A stretch of DNA of 64,000 nt from contig JBBSOC010000004.1 of assembly GCA_038260095.1 (NCBI GenBank), positions 4,465 through 68,464 on the forward strand, read 5' to 3'. Shown piece by piece: positions 1 through 9,412 of the stretch (positions are counted from its first letter, which is position 1; each line of letters opens with the position of its first letter). The translations under genes were made by a program, and so were the position numbers. The DNA comes from QHCE01 sp038260095. Lineage in GTDB: Bacteria; Actinomycetota; Actinomycetes; Mycobacteriales; QHCE01. The notes below the pieces were generated by a model. The model had not been told where the DNA came from, did not search any database, and was given only the letters and a program-made list of their open reading frames with translations.

Positions 1-581
1 GTACCCCAGTCGCCGAGATGGTTCTGGGGCGTCACCTCGTGCCCAACGAAGCGCAGCACCCGCACCAGCGCACTACCGATAATCGTGCTGCGCAGGTGGC
101 CGGCGTGCATTTCCTTGGCCACGTTGGGGCCAGATAGGTCCAGCACGATGCGGCGAGGATCAGCTGCTAATGGTACCCCGATGCGTTCATCGGCAGCAAG
201 TCCGCTCGTATATGCGCTCAACCAGTCGGGGCGAAACGTGAAGTTAATGAAACCTGGACCGCCGATGGTGGGCGGTTCAGTGATGTGGTCAATATCTAGG
301 TGGCGGCACAGCTGCTCGGCGACCTCGCGGGGAGGGCACCCCAACCGCTTAGCCAAGCTCATTGCGACGTTGCATTGGTAATCTCCGCCGCGGCCAGCTA
401 CTGAGGGACGAATCAGCGCGTCTTCCAGGTCGATGGAGTAGGCGGCGCGCGCGGCAGATCGAACACACTCGGCCAACTCGTGCTCTAGATCGCGCGGCGC
501 AGGTGCCACGTCAGCCGAGAAAACGGCCTCATTAGACGTCACGGCACCACTCGTAGGACTATGCGGAAAATGCGAGGACAT
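1..581 (-). CDS. argS: Arginyl-tRNA synthetase, N-terminal part (cut by window edge)
   Basis: Charges tRNA-Arg with arginine in the cytoplasm. The minus strand reads from an ATG at 579-581 for about 193 codons and runs off the left edge, so the catalytic C-terminal part is missing from the window. The N-terminal Arg-tRNA-synthetase domain is followed by GPGFINF and then PNVAKEMHAGHLRSTIIG, which contains the class I HIGH-type motif (HAGH), and by NHLGDWGT, all characteristic of ArgS. There is no strong ribosome binding site; a downstream start is possible but ATG at 581 gives the usual length before the first domain. The gene is not broken, only truncated by the window edge. Confidence 0.93.
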   Translation of the reverse strand, partial: MSSHFPHSPTSGAVTSNEAVFSADVAPAPRDLEHELAECVRSAARAAYSIDLEDALIRPSVAGRGGDYQCNVAMSLAKRLGCPPREVAEQLCRHLDIDHITEPPTIGGPGFINFTFRPDWLSAYTSGLAADERIGVPLAADPRRIVLDLSGPNVAKEMHAGHLRSTIIGSALVRVLRFVGHEVTPQNHLGDWG

Positions 582-764
582 TGATGAAGATTATTCCTGT
601 GCCGCCGAACTACCTTCGAGCAGGTGGTCTACCAGCTACCAGCTGACGGCGATCGCGAAGAATTCATGGACCAAACTCAAGGAACGCCAAGTAGCCCAGC
701 TGATCTGTCTGCTGGCCGCGACGCAAGCCGAGATTTAGGCACAGACGTTAAACCCGTAGAATGC

Positions 765-850
765 TGGTGGGCAAGGGGGGAGTTGAACCCCCACGTCCTT
801 TCGGACACACGGACCTGAACCGTGCGCGTCTGCCATTCCGCCACTTGCCC
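765..850 (-). tRNA. tRNA-Leu (anticodon CAG)
   Basis: Reading the minus strand, the acceptor GGGCAAG pairs with CTTGCCC, followed by the discriminator A and an encoded CCA. The anticodon stem CACGG/CCGTG encloses the loop TTCAGGT, giving CAG (leucine). The molecule has a long variable arm with GTCC/GGAC pairing, as expected of a class II tRNA, and a T-arm GGGGG-TTCAACT-CCCCC. Length is 86 nt including CCA. Confidence 0.96.
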
Positions 851-1029
851 TGACAGCGAGGAAGCCTAGCATGGCCGATACTGTGCAACCTGGCTAGATG
901 AGAGCTTGACGTAACAGTCATACCGATTGGGGTAGTCGATCGCCAGTCCCCTATCGATGTGACCCATAAACAGTGCATCATTGCTGAAAACGCCGATACG
1001 ATCGAGCGTAGCCGATTACAGGAGGAGCC

Positions 1030-1887
1030 GTGGGCGTTCTGCAGCGCTTTGAAAAGAGGTTGGAGAACCTTGTCGAAGGGGCATTCGCGAGAGTCTTCAA
1101 GGGCGTAGTGCACCCGGTGGAGATTGCTAGCGCAATGCAGCGGGAGGCTGACGCCCATAAATCTTTACTGGGCGGAGGCCGCACCCTTGTACCAAACAGG
1201 TACATCATTGACTTGAGCCCCGCCGATCACGACCGGCTCGCACAATACGCGGCACCGCTCGCGCAAGAACTCGCACAGACCCAGGCCGAGTTCATCGGGG
1301 AACAGGGCTGGATGGTGTACGGCGACGTCATTGTCGAGATCGAGCGCGGCGAGGGGCTCGACACCGGCATGTTCCGCATCGCGGCCGAGGTGTACACCGG
1401 TGGAGTAGACGATGGTGGCGATTGGCAGCAGGGCTACGGCGATGCCCAACAAGCACCCACCAGCGGCGGACCCCAGGGATACGGCGGGTACGGCGGCACG
1501 CCCGTCTCTGGCGCGGGTGGCGCGCCAACGGACCCATACGGCAATGCCGCGCAATACGGCGAGGGCTACAACTCGCCTATATCCTCTCCGACAGGCGCGG
1601 GTAACCGGCAAGCGCGACTCATCGCCGCCGATGGTCGCCAGTTCGCGGTTGCTGTCGGATCCACGGTGATCGGACGTGGCGAGAGCTCACAGGTTCGGCT
1701 TACCGATGTAGGGATCTCCCGACAGCATGCGCGGTTGGAATTCGACGGCGGACGCGTCGTGCTGACCGATTTGGGCTCGACCAATGGCACAACCGTCAAT
1801 GGCGCTCGAGTGAACGCTGCGACGCTGCAACACGGCGACGTGGTCCAGCTAGGCACTACCACCTTGACGTTCCGACTGGACGGCTGA
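1030..1887 (+). CDS. fhaA: FHA domain-containing protein FhaA (DUF3662 plus FHA)
   Basis: Phosphothreonine-binding scaffold. In mycobacteria FhaA binds phosphorylated partners of PknB, including the MurJ-associated pseudokinase, and tunes peptidoglycan synthesis. Residues 1-125 are the DUF3662 domain (GVLQRFEKRLENLVEGAFAR...). A low-complexity Gly/Tyr/Pro/Gln linker spans about 130-195. The C-terminal FHA domain (about 210-280) shows GRGE, the SRQHARLE strand and LGSTNGTTVNG. Start GTG at 1030 is supported by AGGAGGAG just upstream. First gene of the fhaA-pknB operon; fhaB starts 4 nt after its stop. Confidence 0.95.
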   Translation: MGVLQRFEKRLENLVEGAFARVFKGVVHPVEIASAMQREADAHKSLLGGGRTLVPNRYIIDLSPADHDRLAQYAAPLAQELAQTQAEFIGEQGWMVYGDVIVEIERGEGLDTGMFRIAAEVYTGGVDDGGDWQQGYGDAQQAPTSGGPQGYGGYGGTPVSGAGGAPTDPYGNAAQYGEGYNSPISSPTGAGNRQARLIAADGRQFAVAVGSTVIGRGESSQVRLTDVGISRQHARLEFDGGRVVLTDLGSTNGTTVNGARVNAATLQHGDVVQLGTTTLTFRLDG

Positions 1888-1890
1888 TGA

Positions 1891-2370
1891 ATGCCTGACG
1901 CTATCGTCCTAGCTGCTGCGCGGTTTGGCTTTTTAATCCTGCTCTGGGTGTTTGTTTTTGCGGTTGTGGGAGTCATGCGTCGAGATATTTTTGGTGCCCG
2001 GCAGAGCTCTCTAGTCGCGGTACCCCGCGGTGTTAAATTCCCCAGCAGCGGAAAACCAGCCAAAGCAAAGCGCGGTAAAACTCCTAGCCAGCTAGTCATT
2101 GTGGAGGGGGCCTTAGCGGGTACTCGAATACCGTTGAAAGAAAACGTCATCACATTTGGTCGAGCTGAGGATTCTACTGTGGTGCTTAGTGACGACTACG
2201 CTTCTACTCGCCATGCCCAACTTGCGCCTCGAGCCGGTCAATGGTTGTTAGAAGATCTGGGTTCCACCAACGGGACATACTTAGATGGCGCTAAGGTGAC
2301 CGAACCTGCATCTGTATCTATTGGCGCGCCGATTCGCATCGGCCGGACAGTCTTTGAGTTGCGTTCATGA
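1891..2370 (+). CDS. fhaB: FHA domain-containing membrane protein FhaB/FipA
   Basis: Small membrane-anchored FHA protein which in mycobacteria links kinase signalling to division proteins such as FtsZ and CrgA. One N-terminal membrane segment (about residues 9-28) is followed by a basic linker and an FHA domain (about 65-155) with TFGRAEDSTVVL, STRHAQL and DLGSTNGTYLDG. Length 159 aa matches the family. Its stop overlaps the pstP start by ATGA, consistent with translational coupling. Confidence 0.94.
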   Translation: MPDAIVLAAARFGFLILLWVFVFAVVGVMRRDIFGARQSSLVAVPRGVKFPSSGKPAKAKRGKTPSQLVIVEGALAGTRIPLKENVITFGRAEDSTVVLSDDYASTRHAQLAPRAGQWLLEDLGSTNGTYLDGAKVTEPASVSIGAPIRIGRTVFELRS

Positions 2371-3893
2371 GTTTAACTCTTCATTATGCCGCGCGTTCGG
2401 ACCGAGGTCTGATCCGCGAGGCGAACGAGGACTCCTTATATGCCGGCCCTCGTCTACTAGCAGTCGCCGATGGCATGGGTGGCATGGCGGCGGGTGAAGT
2501 TGCTAGCAACATCGTCATCGCAGCTTTGGAGTCGCTCGACACCGACGCCTCTTCCAGTGACCTGATAGCGCAATTTCGAACTTCGGTAAGTACGGCAAAC
2601 CAGCAGCTACGCGAAGCCGTGGATTCTAACAGCGCCCTCGAAGGTATGGGTACAACGCTAACGGCACTGTTGTTCTCCGGTACCCGCATCGCGGTTGGCC
2701 ACGTCGGAGATTCGCGTGCCTATGTGTGGCGTGACAACGAGTTGAATCAGATCACACGTGATGACACCTACGTCCAAATGCTGGTGGATGAAGGCCGTAT
2801 CACCGCAGATGAAGCTACCATCCATCCGCAGCGCTCGTTACTCACACGCGCCCTGGACGGCCGCGAAGTAGAGCCAGAATTTTCAATCCGGGAGGCCCTG
2901 GCTGGAGACCGCTATCTCTTGTGCAGCGACGGCCTATGTGGAGTGGTCTCGACGCAAACAATCGCTGACGCGCTCGCGATCGGCGATCCCGCCAAAGCAA
3001 CTGACCGACTGATCGATCTCGCGCTGCGCAGTGGCGGACCAGACAACGTGACCTGCATCGTGGCCGATATTGTAGCCACCCCCATGGGCAGCAGCGAGCC
3101 GATCGTGGCTGGCGCTGCGGCTCACGACCGGGGTCAAACCAACTCCGCAACCGCCGATAGCGCAGCCGGCCGCGCGGCGTTGGCTCGCAACGAGCTTGCC
3201 GCTCGTGCGATAGACGAAGACGCCATAAGTGACACCACCGATACCGACGCCGTAAAGCCCGATCCGCAGGTGTTGGCGCCAGATAGTGGTGAAGTAGCGC
3301 CGACGCTCGGGCAAACATCGAGCAACGCCAGCGAGCCCGGCAGCCTATCTGGCCGGGCATTCGAGCCCGGCAGCGAATCTGACAGCCCGCGCCGGCAGCG
3401 CAGCCTCACCAGAATCGCGGTGCTGCTGGCCATCATCGTGCTCATAGTGTTGAGTTTTGGGTACGCTGGGTGGTACTACACGCAGCAGCAGTATTACGTC
3501 GGTCCCGCGGGACCGACCAGTGACGGAGATGAGCGCCGCGTTGCCATCTACCGTGGGGTGCCGGGGTCCATCCTGGGAATTGAGCTCTCGTCGGTAGTCG
3601 AACGCACCACGCTGAAGCTAGCCGATCTACCCCAAGTGCAACGGCACGACGTGAAAAACATCGTCACAGCCGACAGCGAAACTCAAGCGCATGACATTGT
3701 CGATCGACTTGGCGATCATTTACTACCGCCATGCGACCTGCTCCGGGACGTGGGACATGCGCCAAAACCTAGCGCGACACCGGCCCAAAACGGCTTCCAT
3801 ACCTCCAGCCCACCCCAAGAAGCGCTCATTCCCCAGGCTAAACCTACTGTGAATTGCCGCGAGACCAGCGGTAGCAGCCGGATGCCCAAGTGA
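2367..3893 (+). CDS. pstP: PP2C-family Ser/Thr phosphatase PstP
   Basis: Membrane-bound metal-dependent phosphatase that reverses PknB-type phosphorylation. The cytoplasmic PP2C domain (residues 1-235) has the metal-binding motifs ADGMGG (34-39), GDSRAY (114-119), CSDGLC (186-191) and GGPDNVT (223-229). An acidic Ala/Asp-rich linker runs to about 345. One membrane helix lies at about 349-371, then an extracytoplasmic domain of about 135 residues. Length 508 aa is typical. It overlaps fhaB by ATGA and rodA by GTGA, so it belongs to one transcription unit with them. Confidence 0.96.
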   Translation: MSLTLHYAARSDRGLIREANEDSLYAGPRLLAVADGMGGMAAGEVASNIVIAALESLDTDASSSDLIAQFRTSVSTANQQLREAVDSNSALEGMGTTLTALLFSGTRIAVGHVGDSRAYVWRDNELNQITRDDTYVQMLVDEGRITADEATIHPQRSLLTRALDGREVEPEFSIREALAGDRYLLCSDGLCGVVSTQTIADALAIGDPAKATDRLIDLALRSGGPDNVTCIVADIVATPMGSSEPIVAGAAAHDRGQTNSATADSAAGRAALARNELAARAIDEDAISDTTDTDAVKPDPQVLAPDSGEVAPTLGQTSSNASEPGSLSGRAFEPGSESDSPRRQRSLTRIAVLLAIIVLIVLSFGYAGWYYTQQQYYVGPAGPTSDGDERRVAIYRGVPGSILGIELSSVVERTTLKLADLPQVQRHDVKNIVTADSETQAHDIVDRLGDHLLPPCDLLRDVGHAPKPSATPAQNGFHTSSPPQEALIPQAKPTVNCRETSGSSRMPK

Positions 3894-5317
3894 GCACAGC
3901 CGCACCTGCGGCGGCAAGCCAAGGAGCTGCAGGCGATCGGTCGCGGCGCCGTAATACTGAGCTGCTGCTATTGCTTGGCGTTATTGGAGTGGCAACGGTA
4001 CTGGCCGCGGCCGTGGAAGTCGCGCTCCGCGCAGAGATCACACTCGATGCAGTGTACTTGCCGGTGAGTATCGGCGCCGCCTTCTTGGTTTTACACATCG
4101 CGGTACGTTTCTTCGCGCCGTATGCCGACCCTGTCATTCTGCCCTGCGCCGCGCTGATTAACACCATCGGCATCACCTTCATTTGGCGGCTGTCGCTCGG
4201 AAGTTTCACCGGCAGCAGACGCACCGACTTCTCCATATTTACCGGCCAAGGGTTTCGGCAACTGCTGTGGTTGTTCTGTGCGACAGCGGCGTTTACCGCT
4301 GTGCTATGGGTTGTGCGCGACCATCGCGCCTTGGCAAGGTTTTCCTACACGGCAGGCTTTCTCGGCGTTGCCTTAGTGATGTTGCCAGCAATGCTTCCCA
4401 GCAGCGTCAGTGAAATCAACGGTGCCAAGATTTGGGTTCGGCTTGGTAGCCTGTCCGTTCAGCCCGGCGAATTTGCCAAATTGGCTTTATTAGTGTTTTT
4501 TGCGTCCTACCTGGTAGCAAAGCGGGACGTGCTGTCACTGGCGAGTAAGCGCTTTATGGGGATCGACTTCCCCCGAGGACGAGACCTTGGTCCTGTGGTT
4601 GCCGCTTGGGCAGTAAGCCTGCTGGTGCTGGTATTTGAAAGCGACTTAGGTACTTCGCTGATGTACTTCGGCATCTTCATCTCCATGCTGTATGTGGCAA
4701 CCGAGCGCACGAGCTGGCTAGTAATTGGCCTAGGTCTATTCAGTGCTGGAGCAGTTCTTGCCTGGACGGCTTTCTCGCGCGTACAGCTGCGAGTGGACAT
4801 TTGGCTGCACCCATTCCAAGACCCCAATGCCAGTGGGTTCCAGATCGTGCAGTCACTGTTTGGCCTGGGTACTGGGGGGCTGTTTGGCACTGGGCCCGGT
4901 GCAGGCAACCCCGAGTCGTTGAATCAGTACGCCTCCAGCGACTTCATTATCGCTACAGTGGGCGAAGAGGTGGGTTTATTCGGCTTGGCCGGGGTGCTGA
5001 TGCTGTATCTAATCATTGCGCAACGAGGCATACGAAGCTCACTAGATGTACGCGATTCGTTCGGCAAACTTCTCGGTGCTGGGCTCTCGTTCTCGCTTGT
5101 GCTACAGGTATTCGTGATTGTCGGAGGGGTCAGTAAACTGATCCCTCTTACCGGGTTGACTACCCCTCTGCTGTCTTACGGTGGTTCATCTTTGGTCGCC
5201 AACTGGTGCCTGATCGCACTGTTGATTCGGCTATCTGACTCCGCGCGTAAACCGCCCGGTCAACGACCCGCGGTGCTCCAACTACGGCACGCCCTCACAG
5301 AGGTGATTCACCGATGA
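3890..5317 (+). CDS. rodA: RodA-type SEDS peptidoglycan glycosyltransferase
   Basis: Polymerises lipid II into glycan strands during elongation together with the adjacent class B PBP. The 475-aa product is strongly hydrophobic with roughly ten to twelve membrane helices. SEDS hallmarks are present: GAKIWVRLGSLSVQPGEFAKL, FESDLGTSLMYFG, and the C-terminal TGLTTPLLSYGGSS. The GTG start overlaps the pstP stop. FtsW belongs to the same family; the linkage to pbpA and pknB, rather than to mur genes, is what argues for RodA. Confidence 0.95.
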   Translation: MSTAAPAAASQGAAGDRSRRRNTELLLLLGVIGVATVLAAAVEVALRAEITLDAVYLPVSIGAAFLVLHIAVRFFAPYADPVILPCAALINTIGITFIWRLSLGSFTGSRRTDFSIFTGQGFRQLLWLFCATAAFTAVLWVVRDHRALARFSYTAGFLGVALVMLPAMLPSSVSEINGAKIWVRLGSLSVQPGEFAKLALLVFFASYLVAKRDVLSLASKRFMGIDFPRGRDLGPVVAAWAVSLLVLVFESDLGTSLMYFGIFISMLYVATERTSWLVIGLGLFSAGAVLAWTAFSRVQLRVDIWLHPFQDPNASGFQIVQSLFGLGTGGLFGTGPGAGNPESLNQYASSDFIIATVGEEVGLFGLAGVLMLYLIIAQRGIRSSLDVRDSFGKLLGAGLSFSLVLQVFVIVGGVSKLIPLTGLTTPLLSYGGSSLVANWCLIALLIRLSDSARKPPGQRPAVLQLRHALTEVIHR

Positions 5318-6759
5318 ACGCCCCTCTTCGGCGGCTGTCCATTGCCATGCTGCTGCTGTTTGCGCTGCTACTGGGAAACCTGACCTGGGTGCAGTTCGTT
5401 CAAAGCGACGACCTTCGTGGCGACCCACTCAACCAGCGGGTGCTCCTTGAGGAATACTCACGCCAACGTGGGGCAATCGTAGTGGACGGCTCGGCAGTGG
5501 CATCAGTGAAAGAGACCAAAGACCTTTTGAAGTATCAGCGACAGTATCCATCGGGTCCGCTATACGCTCACGTCACCGGGTTCAAGTCACCTGAATACGG
5601 TGACTCCGGGGTGGAGCAGTCGGAAGACTCGATATTGTCAGGCCACGATGACCGTCTATTCGTTCGACAGCTGTCTGATCTGGTGACTGGCCGTAAACCT
5701 AAAGGCGGCAATGTCGTGCTCACGGTGAACCCAGCCGTGCAGCAGGCCACCTTCACCGCGATGCACGGTCGTAAAGGCGCTGCGGTTGCCCTAGATCCAC
5801 GTACCGGAGAAGTGCTCGCCATGGTCTCTGCCCCTACCTACGATCCCAACCCGCTCGCCAGCCACAACTCAAGCACTCGATCCGCCGCGTGGAATAAGCT
5901 CACAGCCGATGCGGACAATCCGATGCTCAATCGGGCAATCAACCAGACTTATCCACCGGGCTCCACATTCAAGGTGGTGGTCACGGCGGCGGCGATGCGC
6001 GAGGGCGACGACTCGCAGACGCGGGTACCTTCTCAGCGCAGCTACACTCCGGAACAGACCACGGCACAGATCCAGAACTTTAACGGCAGTAGCTGCGGTG
6101 GTGACGAGATAACTCTGCAGCAGGCGCTCACCGTCTCCTGTAATACCGCCTATGCCCAGTTGGCGGTAAAAGTCGGCGAGAAACGACTGCGCGAACAAGC
6201 CCGCGACTTCGGCTTCGAATCGAGCAGCCTTGAGTGCCCGACTAAGGTTTCAACGTCTCAGCTGGGCAATATGGACGATCCGCCTAAGCTCGCGCAATCT
6301 GGCATCGGACAGCGTGATGTTCGGATGACACCGTTGCAAGGCGCAATGATCGCCTCCGCGGTGGCAAACAGCGGTTCGCTGATGCGGCCATACCTGGTAA
6401 GCGAGGTTCAGGCCCCAGACTTCGCCGTACTGGACAAGGCGCGCCCACGAGAGTTCAGTCGACCGATGACCACCAGTAACGCCCAGGATTTGCAAACAAT
6501 GATGCGTAGCGTCGTAGAAAAAGGCACGGGACGTGCCGCTCGCCTGGACGGCGTAGAAGTGGGCGGTAAAACTGGTACTGCCGAGGACGGCGATACTAGA
6601 CAAGATCACGAATGGTTCATCGGTTACGCGATAGTCGACGGTAAGCCCATTGCAGCCGTAGCTGTAGTGCTCGAAAGCGCCGGAACTTCCAGCTCTCAAT
6701 CAGCTGCAATCGCCGGAACTATGATGCGCACGATCGTGAATGTGCGAGGTGGTCAATGA
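5314..6759 (+). CDS. pbpA: Class B penicillin-binding protein PbpA
   Basis: Transpeptidase partner of the SEDS protein encoded upstream. An N-terminal signal anchor (about residues 8-27) is followed by a short dimerisation region and the transpeptidase domain. Active-site motifs are complete: SxxK at 217-220 (STFK), SCN at 275-277 and KTGT at 419-422. Length 481 aa is usual for mycobacterial PbpA. It overlaps rodA by ATGA. Its extracellular domain faces the wall, so it likely acts in septal or polar cross-linking; this is family knowledge rather than seen here. Confidence 0.96.
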   Translation: MNAPLRRLSIAMLLLFALLLGNLTWVQFVQSDDLRGDPLNQRVLLEEYSRQRGAIVVDGSAVASVKETKDLLKYQRQYPSGPLYAHVTGFKSPEYGDSGVEQSEDSILSGHDDRLFVRQLSDLVTGRKPKGGNVVLTVNPAVQQATFTAMHGRKGAAVALDPRTGEVLAMVSAPTYDPNPLASHNSSTRSAAWNKLTADADNPMLNRAINQTYPPGSTFKVVVTAAAMREGDDSQTRVPSQRSYTPEQTTAQIQNFNGSSCGGDEITLQQALTVSCNTAYAQLAVKVGEKRLREQARDFGFESSSLECPTKVSTSQLGNMDDPPKLAQSGIGQRDVRMTPLQGAMIASAVANSGSLMRPYLVSEVQAPDFAVLDKARPREFSRPMTTSNAQDLQTMMRSVVEKGTGRAARLDGVEVGGKTGTAEDGDTRQDHEWFIGYAIVDGKPIAAVAVVLESAGTSSSQSAAIAGTMMRTIVNVRGGQ

Positions 6760-6805
6760 TGTACCTCGTGTCCTGCGTCGAAAGTCTCCAGGGAGCCAGA
6801 ACGCC

Positions 6806-8539
6806 ATGACTCAAAACCGCCTCCTCGGTAATCGCTACCAGCTGGGTGACTTGCTGGGATACGGCGGTATGGCCGAAGTGCATCACGGTCGCGACCAGCG
6901 GCTTGGGCGCGATGTAGCGATTAAGGTACTGCGTGCAGACCTAGCACGTGACGCGAATTTTCAGACCCGCTTTCGACGTGAAGCCCAAAACGCGGCTGCG
7001 CTCAACCACCCCGCCATAGTGGCGGTGTATGACACGGGCGAGGAAAACGCCACTGACGGTTCACTGCCATACATCGTCATGGAGTACGTCGAGGGTCGCA
7101 CGCTCAAAGACGTCCTGCTCGAAGAAGGCCCGCTGATGCCGCAGCGAGCGTTAGAACTTGTGGCCGATGTCTGCGCGGCTCTGGAATTTAGCCACAAGCA
7201 CAACATCATCCATCGTGATATCAAACCTGCCAACGTCATGCTCACCCGTGCCGGTTCAGTAAAAGTGATGGACTTCGGCATCGCTCGGGCTATCAGTAGC
7301 GCCACGGCAACGATGACGCAGACTTCCGCGGTGATCGGCACCGCACAGTATCTTTCCCCAGAGCAGGCACGTGGCGAATCGGTTGATGCGCGCTCGGATG
7401 TGTATTCCACTGGCTGCCTGCTCTACGAGCTTCTAGTAGGCGAACCACCATTTACTGGAGACAATCCTGTAGCAGTGGCCTACCAGCACGTTCGGGAAGA
7501 TCCGATCCCACCCAGTGAACGTAACAGCGGTATTACAGCGGTGATGGACGCCGTTGTACTCAAGGCTATGGCAAAGAATCCGGCGAACCGCTACCAGAGT
7601 GCGGCGCAGATGCGCACCGATCTACTCCGTGCGGCGGCCGGACGAGCAGTGGGTGCACCCGCGGTACTGCCGGCAGCCGAACGTACGGCAGTGCTACCAC
7701 GGCGGAGCGAACCTGTTGCCGCGGCACCCATCGAGGACGAGCACCGATCGAAGAAGGCCGTCACCTGGGCGCTCGTGGCGCTGGGCTTGATCGCCATCTT
7801 CGTGGTGGCCGCATTCCTCACCAGGGAGGTGCTCAATACCGACCAACAGAAAGTCAGTGTGCCCAACGTAAAAAACAAGACCCTCCCAGATGCGATCAGG
7901 ATTCTGGAGAGCAAAAAGTTTAAATACGTGAAGAAGGATGTCGTGAGTTCACTGCAAGACAAAGGAATAGTAACCAACCAAACTCCTGACCCGAATCAAG
8001 AAGCTAGCCTCGGGAGTAAAGTTCAACTTGAGGTGGGCCAAGGGCCCGACTTGGTTCATGTGCCGAATTTGGACGGGCAGCTTCGAATAGCCGCGGAAGA
8101 ACTCCTCAAACAAGCAAATCTGAAGGCAAACTTCACCGAAGTCAATAGTTCCGAACAACAGGACAAAGTGATCAGCCCCACCGAGCCTCCCAAGGACGCC
8201 TCGGTGCCCAAAGACAGCACAGTTGAGGTGAAGATCTCCAAGGGTAACTTAAAGAAGATGCCAGATTTAGTGGGCCGCACAGTGGAAAGTGCCAAGGGGC
8301 AGCTGCAGCAGCAAGGCTTTACCGCCGAGCCCACGATCACTGAGGTCGCAAGCGATAAAACTCCTGACACCGTGGTAGATCAAACACCGAAGGCCAACAG
8401 CGACCAACAGCCTGGAACGGCAATCACACTCAATGTACCCAAGAAACCTGAGACATCCGACTCCACAGATCTACCCACTGGGCGCAACCCATCGCAGCCT
8501 CCGACTATCGGTATCCCGAATGAATCCCGCAACAACTAG
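6806..8539 (+). CDS. pknB: Ser/Thr protein kinase PknB with PASTA repeats
   Basis: Membrane kinase that senses muropeptide or lipid II through its outer domain and phosphorylates wall and division proteins. From ATG 6806 (AGGGAG upstream; an upstream in-frame extension adds only non-homologous residues): kinase domain with a glycine-rich loop (GYGGMAEV), Lys40, HRDIKPAN (136-143) and DFG (156-158). A membrane helix spans about 319-340. Three PASTA repeats follow, opening at VPNVKNK, VPNLDGQ and MPDLVGR. The M. tuberculosis protein has four. It is the only kinase in this operon, since pknA is absent. The Pro-rich tail after the last PASTA is unremarkable. Confidence 0.95.
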   Translation: MTQNRLLGNRYQLGDLLGYGGMAEVHHGRDQRLGRDVAIKVLRADLARDANFQTRFRREAQNAAALNHPAIVAVYDTGEENATDGSLPYIVMEYVEGRTLKDVLLEEGPLMPQRALELVADVCAALEFSHKHNIIHRDIKPANVMLTRAGSVKVMDFGIARAISSATATMTQTSAVIGTAQYLSPEQARGESVDARSDVYSTGCLLYELLVGEPPFTGDNPVAVAYQHVREDPIPPSERNSGITAVMDAVVLKAMAKNPANRYQSAAQMRTDLLRAAAGRAVGAPAVLPAAERTAVLPRRSEPVAAAPIEDEHRSKKAVTWALVALGLIAIFVVAAFLTREVLNTDQQKVSVPNVKNKTLPDAIRILESKKFKYVKKDVVSSLQDKGIVTNQTPDPNQEASLGSKVQLEVGQGPDLVHVPNLDGQLRIAAEELLKQANLKANFTEVNSSEQQDKVISPTEPPKDASVPKDSTVEVKISKGNLKKMPDLVGRTVESAKGQLQQQGFTAEPTITEVASDKTPDTVVDQTPKANSDQQPGTAITLNVPKKPETSDSTDLPTGRNPSQPPTIGIPNESRNN

Positions 8540-8545
8540 TGTCAG

Positions 8546-9232
8546 CTACGCGGCGTATGCGGACAGGCGGCGCTCTTCGGTGGCTGCCACTAGCTCAGCG
8601 ACCCGCCCGGGTACTTGCTGATCTCCGCATTGGGTAAGCCAATTCGCCAGTAAAGCGTGCCCAGCCTGGGTGAGCACCGATTCGGGATGAAACTGCACTC
8701 CCTCCAACGGGAGCTCGCGGTGGCGAATAGCCATGATCACGCCGGACTCGGCGCGGGCGGTGACTTCGAGCTGCACCGGCAGGGTCTCCTCAACAATAGC
8801 CAGCGAATGATACCGGGTAGCGGTAAGCGGGTTAGGTAATCCGGAGAGCACTCCGACTCCGGAGTGCCACACTAAACTGGTCTTGCCGTGTAGCAGCTCT
8901 GGCGCGCGGCGCACGACTGCGCCAGCGGCAACACCGAGGGCTTGGTGTCCCAAGCAGACACCCAGCATAGGCAGCTCCCAACGTTCGGTGAGCGCTCGAA
9001 TAAAAACCTCGACGCAGATTCCAGCGCGTTCAGGAGTTCCAGGGCCGGGTGAAACAAGAATTCCATCGATTGGAACACCTCCGACCACGCGCTGGGCGAG
9101 CTCAGTCACAGTAATCTCGTCGTTGCGGCGGACTAAACACTCAGCGCCCAGCTGCCCCAGGTACTGCACAAGGTTATATACGAACGAGTCATAGTTATCG
9201 ACTACAACGATGCGAATCGGCGAGGCGGCCAT
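8546..9232 (-). CDS. trpG: Glutamine amidotransferase component II of anthranilate/aminodeoxychorismate synthase
   Basis: Class I glutamine amidotransferase that feeds ammonia to TrpE or PabB. The nucleophile Cys93 sits in GVCLGHQA, the oxyanion region is SPGPGTP (61-67), and the His-Glu pair is in FHPES near residue 186. Length 228 aa is normal. In mycobacteria this copy lies between pknB and the sortase-like gene and is called trpG; sequence alone cannot separate TrpG from PabA. It converges on pknB with only 6 nt between the stops. Confidence 0.9.
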   Translation of the reverse strand: MAASPIRIVVVDNYDSFVYNLVQYLGQLGAECLVRRNDEITVTELAQRVVGGVPIDGILVSPGPGTPERAGICVEVFIRALTERWELPMLGVCLGHQALGVAAGAVVRRAPELLHGKTSLVWHSGVGVLSGLPNPLTATRYHSLAIVEETLPVQLEVTARAESGVIMAIRHRELPLEGVQFHPESVLTQAGHALLANWLTQCGDQQVPGRVAELVAATEERRLSAYAA

Positions 9233-9249
9233 GCGATGAGCCTAGCGCT

Positions 9250-9405
9250 CTAAGCAACGGTGACGTCACCGAAGGGAAGCAGCTGCTCTGCCCACGGGAA
9301 AATAACAAACCACAGCAACGCCGCCAAACCGGCTACAAGCAGCAAAAAACAGCAGAGCTTGAGCGCGGTTTTGCCCGGCAGCTTCTCCCACAACCAGCCG
9401 TACAT
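9250..9405 (-). CDS. Small conserved actinobacterial membrane protein (51 aa)
   Basis: Short gene between the sortase and trpG. The minus strand from ATG at 9403-9405 reads MYGWLWEKLPGKTALKL, then one hydrophobic helix (about residues 16-36), then FPWAEQLLPFGDVTVA and a TAG stop. The pattern W-KLPG-helix-FPW-LPF-DVTV recurs in this neighbourhood in other actinobacteria, from general recall. Function is unknown. It starts 7 nt after the sortase stop on the same strand, so it is probably co-transcribed with it. One-pass topology suggests a partner or assembly factor for the sortase, which is inference. Confidence 0.8.
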   Translation of the reverse strand: MYGWLWEKLPGKTALKLCCFLLLVAGLAALLWFVIFPWAEQLLPFGDVTVA

Positions 9406-9412
9406 CTAATTG

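Noticed and set aside
85..381. Plus-strand 98-codon frame at the left edge
   Set aside because: It is antisense to the argS coding region, which has clear synthetase motifs.
624..818. Plus-strand frame overlapping tRNA-Leu
   Set aside because: It runs into the tRNA gene and encodes no recognisable motif.
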